NCBI RefSeq assembly: GCF_003314435.2
Contig: NZ_QNVY02000001.1
Location: forward strand, 1,240,001-1,304,000
Source: Flavobacterium petrolei
GTDB lineage: Bacteria > Bacteroidota > Bacteroidia > Flavobacteriales > Flavobacteriaceae
Direction of reading: 5' to 3'
Length of the DNA stretch: 64,000 bases
Shown in pieces: positions 17,338-25,918 of the stretch. The translations under genes were made by a program, and so were the position numbers. The notes below the pieces were generated by a model that was not told the origin of the DNA, ran no database searches, and was given only the letters and a program-made list of their open reading frames with translations. The first letter of the stretch is position 1. Each line of letters starts with the position of its first letter.

Positions 17338-18165
17338 ATGGAAAACATAAAATTATTTGAAAGCCAAAAAATTCGTTCCTCTTGGGATAACGAACAAGAG
17401 AAATGGTTTTTTTCGATTGTAGATATTATTGCCGCTTTAACAGATAGTAATAATCCACAAGTGTATTGGAGAGTTTTAAAAAAACGACTTTTGGCTGAAG
17501 GAAATGAAACCGTTACAAATTGTAACGGTTTGAAAATGGTAGCTCCTGATGGTAAGATGCGTTTAACAGATGTTGCGGATACAGAGCAACTATTCCGTTT
17601 GATTCAATCCATTCCGTCGCCAAAAGCAGAGCCTTTTAAACAATGGTTAGCCAAAATAGGCTATGAAAGAATAGAAGAAAGTCAAGACCCAGAAAAGGCG
17701 ATTGATCGTGCGATGGAAAATTATTTGAAATTAGGATACTCCACAGCATGGATTAATCAGCGGCTGAAAAGCATAGAAGTTAGAAAAGAGCTCACCGATG
17801 AATGGGAAAATAGAGGTGTTAAGAAAGGACAAGAATTTGCTTCACTTACCGATATAATTACCCAAGCTTGGAGTGGGAATACAGTTAAACAATACAAGAA
17901 TTTAAAAAGCTTAAAAAAAGAAAACCTAAGAGATAATATGACCAATTTAGAATTGGTATTAAATATGTTGGCAGAAGCAACCACAACAGAAATTAGCAAA
18001 GAAAACAATCCTAAAACTTTTGCAGATAATAAAAAAATAGCCCGTAAAGGTGGTGAAATTGCCGGCGATACTAGAAAGCAAATTGAAGCGCAAACAGGTA
18101 AAAAAATTGTTAGCCCACAAAATGCTAAAGTTTTAAAAGAGGAAAAGAATAAATTAAAAGAATAG
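17338..18165 (+). CDS. Bro-N / DinD-like protein (phage antirepressor-type)
   Basis: 275 residues. The N-terminal 100 residues (LFESQKIRSSWDNEQEKWFF, VDIIAALTDSNNPQVYWRVL) form a Bro-N domain, found in phage antirepressors and in the DNA-damage-inducible protein DinD. Middle and C-terminal helices (RKELTDEWENRGVKKGQEFA, KEENLRDNMTNLELVLNMLA, GGEIAGDTRKQIEAQTGKKI) are shared by DinD-type proteins. There is no prophage around it, so it is a lone acquired or domesticated gene. A 25-base interrupted palindrome lies inside the coding sequence at 17507-17531. Role unknown; DNA binding is likely. Confidence 0.7.
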   Translation: MENIKLFESQKIRSSWDNEQEKWFFSIVDIIAALTDSNNPQVYWRVLKKRLLAEGNETVTNCNGLKMVAPDGKMRLTDVADTEQLFRLIQSIPSPKAEPFKQWLAKIGYERIEESQDPEKAIDRAMENYLKLGYSTAWINQRLKSIEVRKELTDEWENRGVKKGQEFASLTDIITQAWSGNTVKQYKNLKSLKKENLRDNMTNLELVLNMLAEATTTEISKENNPKTFADNKKIARKGGEIAGDTRKQIEAQTGKKIVSPQNAKVLKEEKNKLKE

Positions 18166-18354
18166 CACAAACAATAAACAGGATGAACAACTAGTTTTAA
18201 GTTCGTCTCAAATTTACTTTAAAACGATATTTTTTTGGTGTATTTCGCTTTTCGTTTTAATAATGTTGACCGTAAATTCGCAAATTATAGATATGTGTTT
18301 CATATTTTAATTTGCGAATTTGCGGTTTTTATGATTATTTAAATAGAATAAATT

Positions 18355-19938
18355 TTACTTATCAAACAATAAGGTTGCTAATGCCTCGTCTTTTTTGTAA
18401 ACATCTTCATAGAAATGAACCACGCCGTCCGCATCAACCCAAGCAGTGAAATAACCAATGTATACCGGAATTTTGTTTTTGAGCGTGTACCAATATTCTT
18501 CCCCTCCGTTCATTGCGCTTTCTATCTTTTCAGGATTCCACTTTTTATCGTTTTTCATGATTATGGCAGCAAGTTCTTTTGGCTTGGCTACACGAATACA
18601 ACCGTGGCTAAAAGCGCGATCTTCCTTACCAAATAAACTTTTGGATGGCGTATCATGCAAATAAATCGCATTCGAATTGGGGAATAAAAACTTCACTAAT
18701 CCTAATGAATTTTCCGGTCCGGGTCTTTGTCTTACGTTGCTGTCTTTCCATTCCATGTCGTGTTCGGCTAAGTAATTTGGATTCTTTTCAATGGCAGGAA
18801 GAATTTCTTTCTTAAGGATACTGGTCGGCACATTCCAATACGGTCTGAATACGATGTACTTCATTGGCGCACTAAAAATAACGGTTTTGTGCATCGCTTT
18901 TCCCACAACAACTTTAGAGCGTAATTCGGGTTTTCCATCTCTGAAAAAAGTCAGTTCATACGCGGGAATATTCACCACGATTAATTCCTTGGATTTGGTG
19001 ATGTCATTCGAAATCCATCGGCAACGTTCCATATTGACCATAACAGTTTTGATGCGATCCGCAACGGAAACGTTCATATAATTGATGTGTTCCGGCAGAA
19101 TCGTTTTGTTCAGGAGATTGCCACTTCTTTTTTTGAATTTCAAAATTCCGGTAGCTAATTCATCATCATACACGGCACTTTTAGAATCTCGGGAAATATC
19201 ATCCGTGATAAAAAGACGGGTTCTGATTTGGGCAATGGCAGTGGCACTGTCGCCAGGTTTATACGATTTTACATTTGGATCCAGCGCAATGGTTTTCCAG
19301 CCGCCTTTCTTTTCTATTTTGCGGTATTCCTGCAATACATCTCTAAGCAGGTAATACTGTTTCAAAACGCCTTTTTCCTCTTTGTGAATTAACGAAGGGT
19401 TGATCAACAATGAATCTAAATAATTGACATAAGATTGTCTTTTTCGAGGTAAAAACCATTCTAGATCTTTAGATTTTTCAGTGCTGATGCCGTCGTATAC
19501 TTTATCCGCGTAAAAGAAGTATAGCGCAGAACTTAATAACTCTGTTTCAATACTTGCTTTTTGATTGTCGTCCGGATTGTTATAGATATCGTCTAATTTT
19601 TCCTTGTATGGAATCTCAGTTTCAATTCCTTCCTTGCTCAAATTATTTACCTTGTTGTACAACAAGCCAGCAAATTCATTAAGACCATTCTTATCAAACC
19701 AGATATAATGAAATTGATGCTTGCGGTACAATTGTTCTACTTCACCTTGATAAGGTTGTAGTTTTGGATATTTCCCGAAGAAAGTTTTGATTTGCGTGCT
19801 GTCAAACGCAACTTCTATAGCATTTATACTCGTTTGAGTATTGGCAGCCACAGTATTTCCATCTTTCTTTTTGCAGGAAACAATAGTAAAAAGCAGTATA
19901 AAAACAACCAATAGTATTGGGGAATGTAACTTTTTCAT
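18355..19938 (-). CDS. L,D-transpeptidase family lipoprotein (YcbB-like)
   Basis: 527 residues. The N-terminus has a lipoprotein signal peptide (LLFTIVSCKKKD), so it is membrane-anchored on the periplasmic side. A scaffold domain and a peptidoglycan-binding-like segment (PGDSATAIAQIRTRLF) lead to a YkuD catalytic domain with His-Gly-Cys motif SHGCIR, catalytic Cys447, and YLHDTPSKSLF upstream. The enzyme would form 3-3 cross-links in peptidoglycan or attach proteins to it, as E. coli YcbB/LdtD does. A paralogue of almost the same length lies at 25919-27523 on the same strand. It appears monocistronic, with a promoter-like element at 19980. Confidence 0.88.
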   Translation of the reverse strand: MKKLHSPILLVVFILLFTIVSCKKKDGNTVAANTQTSINAIEVAFDSTQIKTFFGKYPKLQPYQGEVEQLYRKHQFHYIWFDKNGLNEFAGLLYNKVNNLSKEGIETEIPYKEKLDDIYNNPDDNQKASIETELLSSALYFFYADKVYDGISTEKSKDLEWFLPRKRQSYVNYLDSLLINPSLIHKEEKGVLKQYYLLRDVLQEYRKIEKKGGWKTIALDPNVKSYKPGDSATAIAQIRTRLFITDDISRDSKSAVYDDELATGILKFKKRSGNLLNKTILPEHINYMNVSVADRIKTVMVNMERCRWISNDITKSKELIVVNIPAYELTFFRDGKPELRSKVVVGKAMHKTVIFSAPMKYIVFRPYWNVPTSILKKEILPAIEKNPNYLAEHDMEWKDSNVRQRPGPENSLGLVKFLFPNSNAIYLHDTPSKSLFGKEDRAFSHGCIRVAKPKELAAIIMKNDKKWNPEKIESAMNGGEEYWYTLKNKIPVYIGYFTAWVDADGVVHFYEDVYKKDEALATLLFDK

Positions 19939-20542
19939 AGATTAACTTTTAATTCGCCTTGAATGAATTTATGGCATTACAAAAATACATCAAATCCAGT
20001 AAGGTGCTACCAGCCTTGGACTGCATAAGTTTTTACAAAACGCATCTCAATCTTTACTTTAAGGATATGTATGAAATTAGAATTCAAATTAAGTAATTGT
20101 AAATTAATGATTTATGAATTTATTTTTGTTTTGGAGATGGTTTTTTTGATTCAATTTGTTTTTAGAAAACCAAAAATTATGAAATAAATAGTCCTGCAAG
20201 ATGTAAAATTGTTCCTGCAACTCCATTTTGTCGAAAGAGACAAAAAACCGAACCATATTACCGTTTTTAAAAAAGCAAAATCAAACGATAAAACCCAATA
20301 ATTATCCCTTTTTATATGATTTTACTCAATGGAACATCTTAAAATATTGAACTTTTCAAGATGAAAAAGTAGATTGAACTTCGCAGAATTTAATTTTTAA
20401 AATGTGGTTGAACAGTCTGAAATTCGAGAAATGAAAATGGCATAGCAGGCGCTCAAAGGGGGTGTGAAATCCGTTTTTGGATTATTAATTCTTAAACCGA
20501 ATGTTTTTAGTTACCTTTATTTAAAATAGTAAAGGAATACGT
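19939..20542. other. Long AT-rich divergent intergenic region
   Basis: About 600 bases between the divergently transcribed L,D-transpeptidase and AsmA-like genes. I find no ORF of note, no tRNA and no strong hairpin. It must hold the promoters of both flanking genes: a minus-strand -7 element at 19980-19987 is recognisable, and TACCTTTA near the right end is a near match for the plus strand. Confidence 0.6.
19980..19987 (-). promoter_or_regulatory. -7 promoter element for the L,D-transpeptidase gene
   Basis: Plus-strand CAAAAATA reads TATTTTTG on the minus strand (TAnnTTTG), about 40 bases before the start codon. Confidence 0.4.
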
Positions 20543-23005
20543 ATGAATCAATATTTGCAGCGCATAAAATCTTATTTTCAAACCATAAATTTTCGGAAAA
20601 TAATCAAAAGAATTGGTTTTTTACTTCTGGGAATTGTGGCTTTTTTGGTGATAGCTTCCGCGGTTTTATCGGTATATTTTAAGAATAATAAAGCTGAGAT
20701 CGTAACGCAAATTAATGCGAAAATTAACGAAAATATTACCGGCACAATCGATATTGGCGATATTGATTACAAGTTTTTTAAGGGTTTTCCCAATATGACT
20801 TTGGCGTTAAGCCAAGTAGAATTAAAGGACAGTTTGTGGTCTTTACACAAGCGAACGTTGCTCAAAGCGGAACAAATTGAGGTGCGCGTCAATGTTTTGG
20901 GATTGCTTTCTAATGAGATTAACATCGACAAAATAGAAATCCAGCAGGCTACTTTGCATTTGTTTAAAGGAAAAAACGGAATTGTAAACACGAATATTTT
21001 TAGGCCTAAGCCAAAAAGCAAAAAGTCAAAAAGCTCCACAGATTCTAAAGTAAAAGAAGTCGTTCTAGATCAAGTGCATTTTATTTCCGAAAATCAAATG
21101 GGACATAAATTATTTGATTTTAATATCGTGGCACTGCGAAGCCAAATAGATCATGATAGCGAGAATTGGCACACGAATTTGTATTTGAAAACGCTTGCCA
21201 AAAGTATGGCTTTCAATACCAAAAGAGGAAGTTTTATCCAAAATAGAATGGTAGAAGGGGTTTTGAAAGTTGATTTTTCAGAACCAAAAAACCAAATTAG
21301 TGTTGCCACGGAGAATTTCGGAATTGGAGAGGAGTTTTTTGATATCAACGCCCATTTTAGTTTGGATAAAAACAAGTCTCCTTTTGATATTGCCATAAAA
21401 ACTACGATTTTGTGGCGCGATGCTTCCGCTTTATTGAGTGCTAATATCAGTACTAAAATTAATCAGTTTGATTTAAAAAAACCGATTGATGTAGGTTGCA
21501 CAATTATTGGCGATATGAATGTCACTGGCGATCCTGAAATTGTGGTGACGACAAAAATTAAAAATAACGAACTCACGATACCGGACGGAATCATTACGGA
21601 CTGCAGTTTTGGTGCCACATTCACCAACCAATATAAAAAAGGAGCAGGCTGTAACGACATTAACTCGACTATTACTTTAACGGATTTTTCAGGGAAATAC
21701 AAAACGATCCCATTTGCAATTCCAATAGGGATTATTTCCAATTTTGAGAAAACCACTGCGTCAGGAAGTTTTAAATCGGACTTTGCCGTTTCGCGACTAA
21801 ATGAGATAGTCAATGCGGATTTGATGCATTTTTCTGACGGTCAGGCCAAAGTGAATTTGGATTTCAAATTTGATGTGGTGCACTTAAAAATACAGAAACC
21901 TTTATTCACGGGAAGTGTAGCCGTTAAAAATGCCACTGTAAATTATGGTCCACGGAATTTGACTTTCGTGAAAACAGACATTCAGCTTGATTTTACGGAG
22001 CAAGCATTGTTAATCAAAAAAATTAATTTTAAAGACCGCAGGAACATGGTTTTTATGGAAGGAAAAATTGATAATTTCCTGACGTTGTATTACGAAAATC
22101 CTGAAAAAATGGTTGTGAACTGGGATATTTATGCTCCCTTTCTGGATGTGAAACAGTTTGTAGGTGTTTTTACAAGTACCAGTAAAAAAGCTCCAAAAAC
22201 TAAGAATAAAAAAGATGATTTTTCAGATGAATTGTATTCCGTGATTGAAATGAGCCAAATGGCGTTACATGTTAAAGCGGACAAAATGGTATACAGTAAA
22301 CTCGAGGCGACGAACGCGAAAGCAACGATTTTGTTACTCAACAATACATTAATTGTCAAAAATGGCTGGGTTCAAAGTGTTGGCGGAAGTATTGCTTTTG
22401 ATGGGCAATTAGTACCTGATGGAGATCATTTTCTGCTAGAGTCCAATGCGAAAATCAACCGGGTCAACATTGGCCGATTCCTTGCAGGCTTGAATAATTT
22501 TGGGATTCAATCTTTTGAACCTAAAAACATAGAGGGGTTTTTAACAGCTTCGGCAGCGCTTAAAGGAAAACTACTTTCCGGCGGAGAATTAAAAACGAAC
22601 TCTCTTTCCGGTGCGGCTAAATTTAAGGTTGTTCAAGGCGCTTTAATCGATTTTAAACCCATCACAAATATAGGAAAGTTCGCATTTCCTTTTAGAAATG
22701 TGAACCATATCGTTTTTAGTGATTTGTCAGGAAATTTTAAAATCAATGGAGATTTAGTTGATGTAAATGATTTGAAAGTGAGTTCCAATGTATTGAATTT
22801 AGATGTAAATGGCGTTTATTCGTTTAACAGAGGTACAAATTTAGCGATGACTATTCCGTTGAGAAATCCAAAAAAAGATGAACTTATCACCGATGAAGCG
22901 GAAAAAGCTGAAAAACGTACGAAAGGAATCGTACTGCATTTAATGGCCGTTGATGTTGATGGAAAAATAAAAATCAGATGGAATAAAAACCATGAAAAAC
23001 TTTAA
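20543..23005 (+). CDS. AsmA-like envelope protein
   Basis: 820 residues. A single N-terminal membrane helix (about residues 24-46, IGFLLLGIVAFLVIASAVLS) is followed by a long periplasmic region beginning INAKINENITGTIDIGDIDY, characteristic of AsmA/TamB-type repeating beta-groove proteins that may carry lipids between membranes. An AsmA C-terminal region is recognisable around residues 640-800 (GSIAFDGQLVPDGDHFLLES, LTASAALKGKLLSGGELKTN). The C-terminus is charged. The following small lipoprotein gene starts within a few bases of its stop, so they are likely co-transcribed. Role in lipid transport is family knowledge, not shown here. Confidence 0.8.
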   Translation: MNQYLQRIKSYFQTINFRKIIKRIGFLLLGIVAFLVIASAVLSVYFKNNKAEIVTQINAKINENITGTIDIGDIDYKFFKGFPNMTLALSQVELKDSLWSLHKRTLLKAEQIEVRVNVLGLLSNEINIDKIEIQQATLHLFKGKNGIVNTNIFRPKPKSKKSKSSTDSKVKEVVLDQVHFISENQMGHKLFDFNIVALRSQIDHDSENWHTNLYLKTLAKSMAFNTKRGSFIQNRMVEGVLKVDFSEPKNQISVATENFGIGEEFFDINAHFSLDKNKSPFDIAIKTTILWRDASALLSANISTKINQFDLKKPIDVGCTIIGDMNVTGDPEIVVTTKIKNNELTIPDGIITDCSFGATFTNQYKKGAGCNDINSTITLTDFSGKYKTIPFAIPIGIISNFEKTTASGSFKSDFAVSRLNEIVNADLMHFSDGQAKVNLDFKFDVVHLKIQKPLFTGSVAVKNATVNYGPRNLTFVKTDIQLDFTEQALLIKKINFKDRRNMVFMEGKIDNFLTLYYENPEKMVVNWDIYAPFLDVKQFVGVFTSTSKKAPKTKNKKDDFSDELYSVIEMSQMALHVKADKMVYSKLEATNAKATILLLNNTLIVKNGWVQSVGGSIAFDGQLVPDGDHFLLESNAKINRVNIGRFLAGLNNFGIQSFEPKNIEGFLTASAALKGKLLSGGELKTNSLSGAAKFKVVQGALIDFKPITNIGKFAFPFRNVNHIVFSDLSGNFKINGDLVDVNDLKVSSNVLNLDVNGVYSFNRGTNLAMTIPLRNPKKDELITDEAEKAEKRTKGIVLHLMAVDVDGKIKIRWNKNHEKL

Positions 23006-23009
23006 TTGT

Positions 23010-23516
23010 ATGAAAAAACTACTGGCAGTTCTTATCATTTTTTGCTTGTTCGGATGCAAAAGCAGCATGGAGCAACAAACACTTTCGAAGACAAGTGTCA
23101 ACGCTACACTCGATGCGTGGCATAAAGCCGCATCGCAAGCTAACTATAACGATTATTTCAGTTTAATGACAGATGATGCCGTTTTCATTGGTACCGATGC
23201 TTCAGAGAATTGGAATAAGACAGCTTTTCAAGTGTATGCAAAACCACATTTCGACAAAGGGAAAGCATGGAGTTTTACGGTTCTGGAACGCCATGTTTTT
23301 TTTGATAAAACCGGAAAAACAGCTTGGTTTGATGAATTATTGGATACTCAAATGAAGATTTGTCGTGGTTCTGGCGTTTTGGTAAAAATAGGAAACCAAT
23401 GGAAAATTCAACACTATGTTCTATCAATGACGATTCCAAATGAAAATTCGAATGAAGTTATAAAAGTTAAAGCTTCTTTGGAAGAGGCCATGATCAAAAC
23501 CTTAAAATCGAAATAA
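23010..23516 (+). CDS. SnoaL/NTF2-like lipoprotein
   Basis: 168 residues. The signal peptide MKKLLAVLIIFCLFGC gives a lipobox with Cys at position 16. The rest has the NTF2-like cone fold pattern: LDAWHKAASQANYNDYFSLM, then DAVFIGTDASENW, then a strand pair ending RGSGVLVKIGNQWKIQHYVL. Related proteins are annotated as nuclear transport factor 2 family or SnoaL-like and often have no known substrate. The frame is open from ATG 22992, which would overlap the AsmA-like gene and add six polar residues in front of the lipoprotein signal; ATG 23010 gives a textbook signal and a 4-base spacing. Confidence 0.75.
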   Translation: MKKLLAVLIIFCLFGCKSSMEQQTLSKTSVNATLDAWHKAASQANYNDYFSLMTDDAVFIGTDASENWNKTAFQVYAKPHFDKGKAWSFTVLERHVFFDKTGKTAWFDELLDTQMKICRGSGVLVKIGNQWKIQHYVLSMTIPNENSNEVIKVKASLEEAMIKTLKSK

Positions 23517-23558
23517 TAAATTTATTTTGCATTTCTGCTAGAATGCTTCTTTTTGCAT

Positions 23559-23590
23559 AAAAAAACCTCTGTTTTAGCAGAGGTTTTTTA
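23559..23590. terminator. Bidirectional terminator between convergent genes
   Basis: Stem AAAAACCTCTG, loop TTTTA, stem CAGAGGTTTTT, with A- and T-tracts at both sides. It serves the lipoprotein gene (plus) and the M13 peptidase gene (minus). Confidence 0.85.
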
Positions 23591-23609
23591 TGAACTGTAA
23601 ATTCTATGA

Positions 23610-25655
23610 TTACCAGATTTTGACTCTTTTCTCTGGAGCCAAATACAACGAATCGGTAGGTTGTATGTTGAAAGCGGTATAAAACTCAGGAATATTTCTC
23701 ACGACACCATTAACTCTGAATTTTGCAGGCGAATGTGGATCGGTAGCGATTTGATTTCGCAAAGCTTCGTCACGAGTTTTATTTAACCAACATTGTCCCC
23801 AGCCTAATAAAACGCGCTGTTCGCCAGTGAAACCATCTAAAACCGGCGATGCTTTTCCCTCTAAGCTCATTTTGTACGCTTTTAGTGCAATGGATAATCC
23901 TCCTAAATCTCCTATATTTTCCCCTTGGGTAAATTCGCCATTCACATTGAGATCTGGAAATACTTTGAACATGTTGTACTGCGCAACTAATGCGCCTGTT
24001 TTTTGTTTAAAAGCGGTTAAATCTTCAGGTGTCCACCAATTGCGCAACACTCCGTCACCATCAAAGGTGCTTCCTTGGTCATCAAAACCATGACCTATTT
24101 CATGACCAATTACAGCTCCAATTCCGCCATAGTTTGCTGCGCCTTCTACTTTTACATCAAAGAAAGGAGGTTGTAGTATTGCTGCAGGAAATACGATTTC
24201 ATTAAGCGGTGGATTGTAATAGGCGTTTACGGTTTGTGGAGTCATTCCCCATTCGGTTCTGTCAACAGGTTTTCCTAATTTATTAATTTGTCTGTTGTAT
24301 TCAAAAGTGGTGGCTTTTTGCTGGTTTCCGTACAAGTCGCCTTTTACAACTTTCAAGCTAGAATAATCTCTCCATTTGTCAGGATAGCCAATTTTTGGAG
24401 TGAATTTTGAGAGTTTGTCCAAGGCTTGTTTTTTGGTTTCTGGGCTCATCCAATCCAGAGTTTTTATGCTTTCTCCGTAAGCTTTAAGAAGGTTTTTAAC
24501 TAAAAGAGTAACTTGTTCTTTCGCTGCGGGAGAGAAATGTTTCTTTACATAGACTTTCCCAACGATTTCGCCAAGACTATTGTTTACTCGGTCAACACCT
24601 CTTCTCCATAATGGTTGTTGTGCTTGTATTCCGTTAAGTGTTTTGCCATAAAAGTCAAAATTTTCCTTATCTAAAGCGGTGTTCAATGATGTCGCCGATC
24701 CATGAATAGCATTCCATTTAAGGTAGGCTTTCCAAGTGGTTATAGGGGTAGTTTTTATGATTGTGTTGAGCGATTTGATATAATCAACTTGGGCAACGAC
24801 GATGTTTTTTTGGTTCAGGATTCCGGCGTTCTTTAACATGATCGCCCAATTAAAATCAGGCATGAGTTGGCTCAAATCGGTAACAGCGTATTTGTTGTAC
24901 AGTTTTACGACGTCACGGGTTTGTTCTTTTTTCATGTGTTGCGCAGCCAAAACAGTTTCTAATGCCATGATTTTTTTAGATAAATCAGGTGCATTAGCTA
25001 TTCCGCCTAGTTGTAGCATCTTCTCGATATGGGTTACGTATTTTTTTTGGATTTCCTTTGATTTGGCATCTTCTAGAGAGTAATATTCTCTGTCGGGTAA
25101 TCCTAAACCACCTTGCCAAGAAATAAGCATGTATTGCGTTGGATCTTTTAAATCTTCCATTACCGAAACGGAAAATGGAATGTTGCTTCCTGAGGTGTTT
25201 GCATACCCAAAATAAGCTGCTAAATCAGTGTAATTGGTTATGGCATCAATTTTTTTGTATTCCGGAAGTAAGGGTGCAATTCCTTTTTGATCTCTTATTT
25301 TAGTGTCCATGTAGGCTTCATAAAAGTCTCCGATTTTTTGTTCATCAGAACCGGCTGCAAAATCACCTTTGGAAGAAGCTTCGATAATGGCTTTTACGTC
25401 TTCTTGTGATTTTTCATAAACCATATAGCCCGCACCATAAGAGGCTTTATCATCTGGTATTTTAGTATTTTTTTTCCAGGTTCCGTTGACATAGGTGTCA
25501 AAATTATCACCTGGTTTAGCAGATATGTCCATGTTTTCTTTGTTAATCCCGGAAAGGAGCAGGTCAGATTTTTCAGAAGTGTTAAAAGCACCTAGCAATA
25601 AAATGGATGATACCAACACGAGTTGTGTTTTAATTGGATAAGATTTTGGTTTCAT
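23610..25655 (-). CDS. Secreted M13 family metallopeptidase (neprilysin/PepO-like)
   Basis: 681 residues with an N-terminal signal sequence. The N-terminal domain contains KPGDNFDTYVNGTWKKNTKI, the usual M13 opening. The C-terminal catalytic domain has the zinc motif HEIGH (His518, Glu519, His522) in VIGHEIGHGFDDQGS, the preceding NAYYNPPLNEIVFPAAILQP, and ENIGDLGG with the third zinc ligand Glu downstream. It ends with the family C-terminal segment VNGVVRNIPEFYTAF and YLAPEKRVKIW. It degrades peptides in the periplasm or outside; some members process signalling peptides. Length is typical of bacterial members. Transcribed alone on the minus strand. Confidence 0.93.
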   Translation of the reverse strand: MKPKSYPIKTQLVLVSSILLLGAFNTSEKSDLLLSGINKENMDISAKPGDNFDTYVNGTWKKNTKIPDDKASYGAGYMVYEKSQEDVKAIIEASSKGDFAAGSDEQKIGDFYEAYMDTKIRDQKGIAPLLPEYKKIDAITNYTDLAAYFGYANTSGSNIPFSVSVMEDLKDPTQYMLISWQGGLGLPDREYYSLEDAKSKEIQKKYVTHIEKMLQLGGIANAPDLSKKIMALETVLAAQHMKKEQTRDVVKLYNKYAVTDLSQLMPDFNWAIMLKNAGILNQKNIVVAQVDYIKSLNTIIKTTPITTWKAYLKWNAIHGSATSLNTALDKENFDFYGKTLNGIQAQQPLWRRGVDRVNNSLGEIVGKVYVKKHFSPAAKEQVTLLVKNLLKAYGESIKTLDWMSPETKKQALDKLSKFTPKIGYPDKWRDYSSLKVVKGDLYGNQQKATTFEYNRQINKLGKPVDRTEWGMTPQTVNAYYNPPLNEIVFPAAILQPPFFDVKVEGAANYGGIGAVIGHEIGHGFDDQGSTFDGDGVLRNWWTPEDLTAFKQKTGALVAQYNMFKVFPDLNVNGEFTQGENIGDLGGLSIALKAYKMSLEGKASPVLDGFTGEQRVLLGWGQCWLNKTRDEALRNQIATDPHSPAKFRVNGVVRNIPEFYTAFNIQPTDSLYLAPEKRVKIW

Positions 25656-25918
25656 AAGTTGGATTTTAGGACATAAATATAATTAAAAAAAAAGTCACTT
25701 TTTTATAATAAATTGATTATTAAATACTTAAAATAAAAATAATTTTAATAAAGTGACTTCATCCATTGGTTTTACTGATTTATATAGTTTTTACACGAAA
25801 TAGATAAATGTTAAAACACTACAGCATTGGCACTTTATAGAAGGTATAAGTGACTTGTAATGTGCATTTCTATGGAAGTAAAATAGTATGGTAAAACGAG
25901 GCGGTCTGAGTTATAAAT

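Noticed and set aside
13159..18165. Prophage or integrative element
   Set aside because: No integrase, portal, terminase or flanking direct repeats; only the AT-rich Nudix-helicase pair and a lone Bro-N gene, separated by a host gene.
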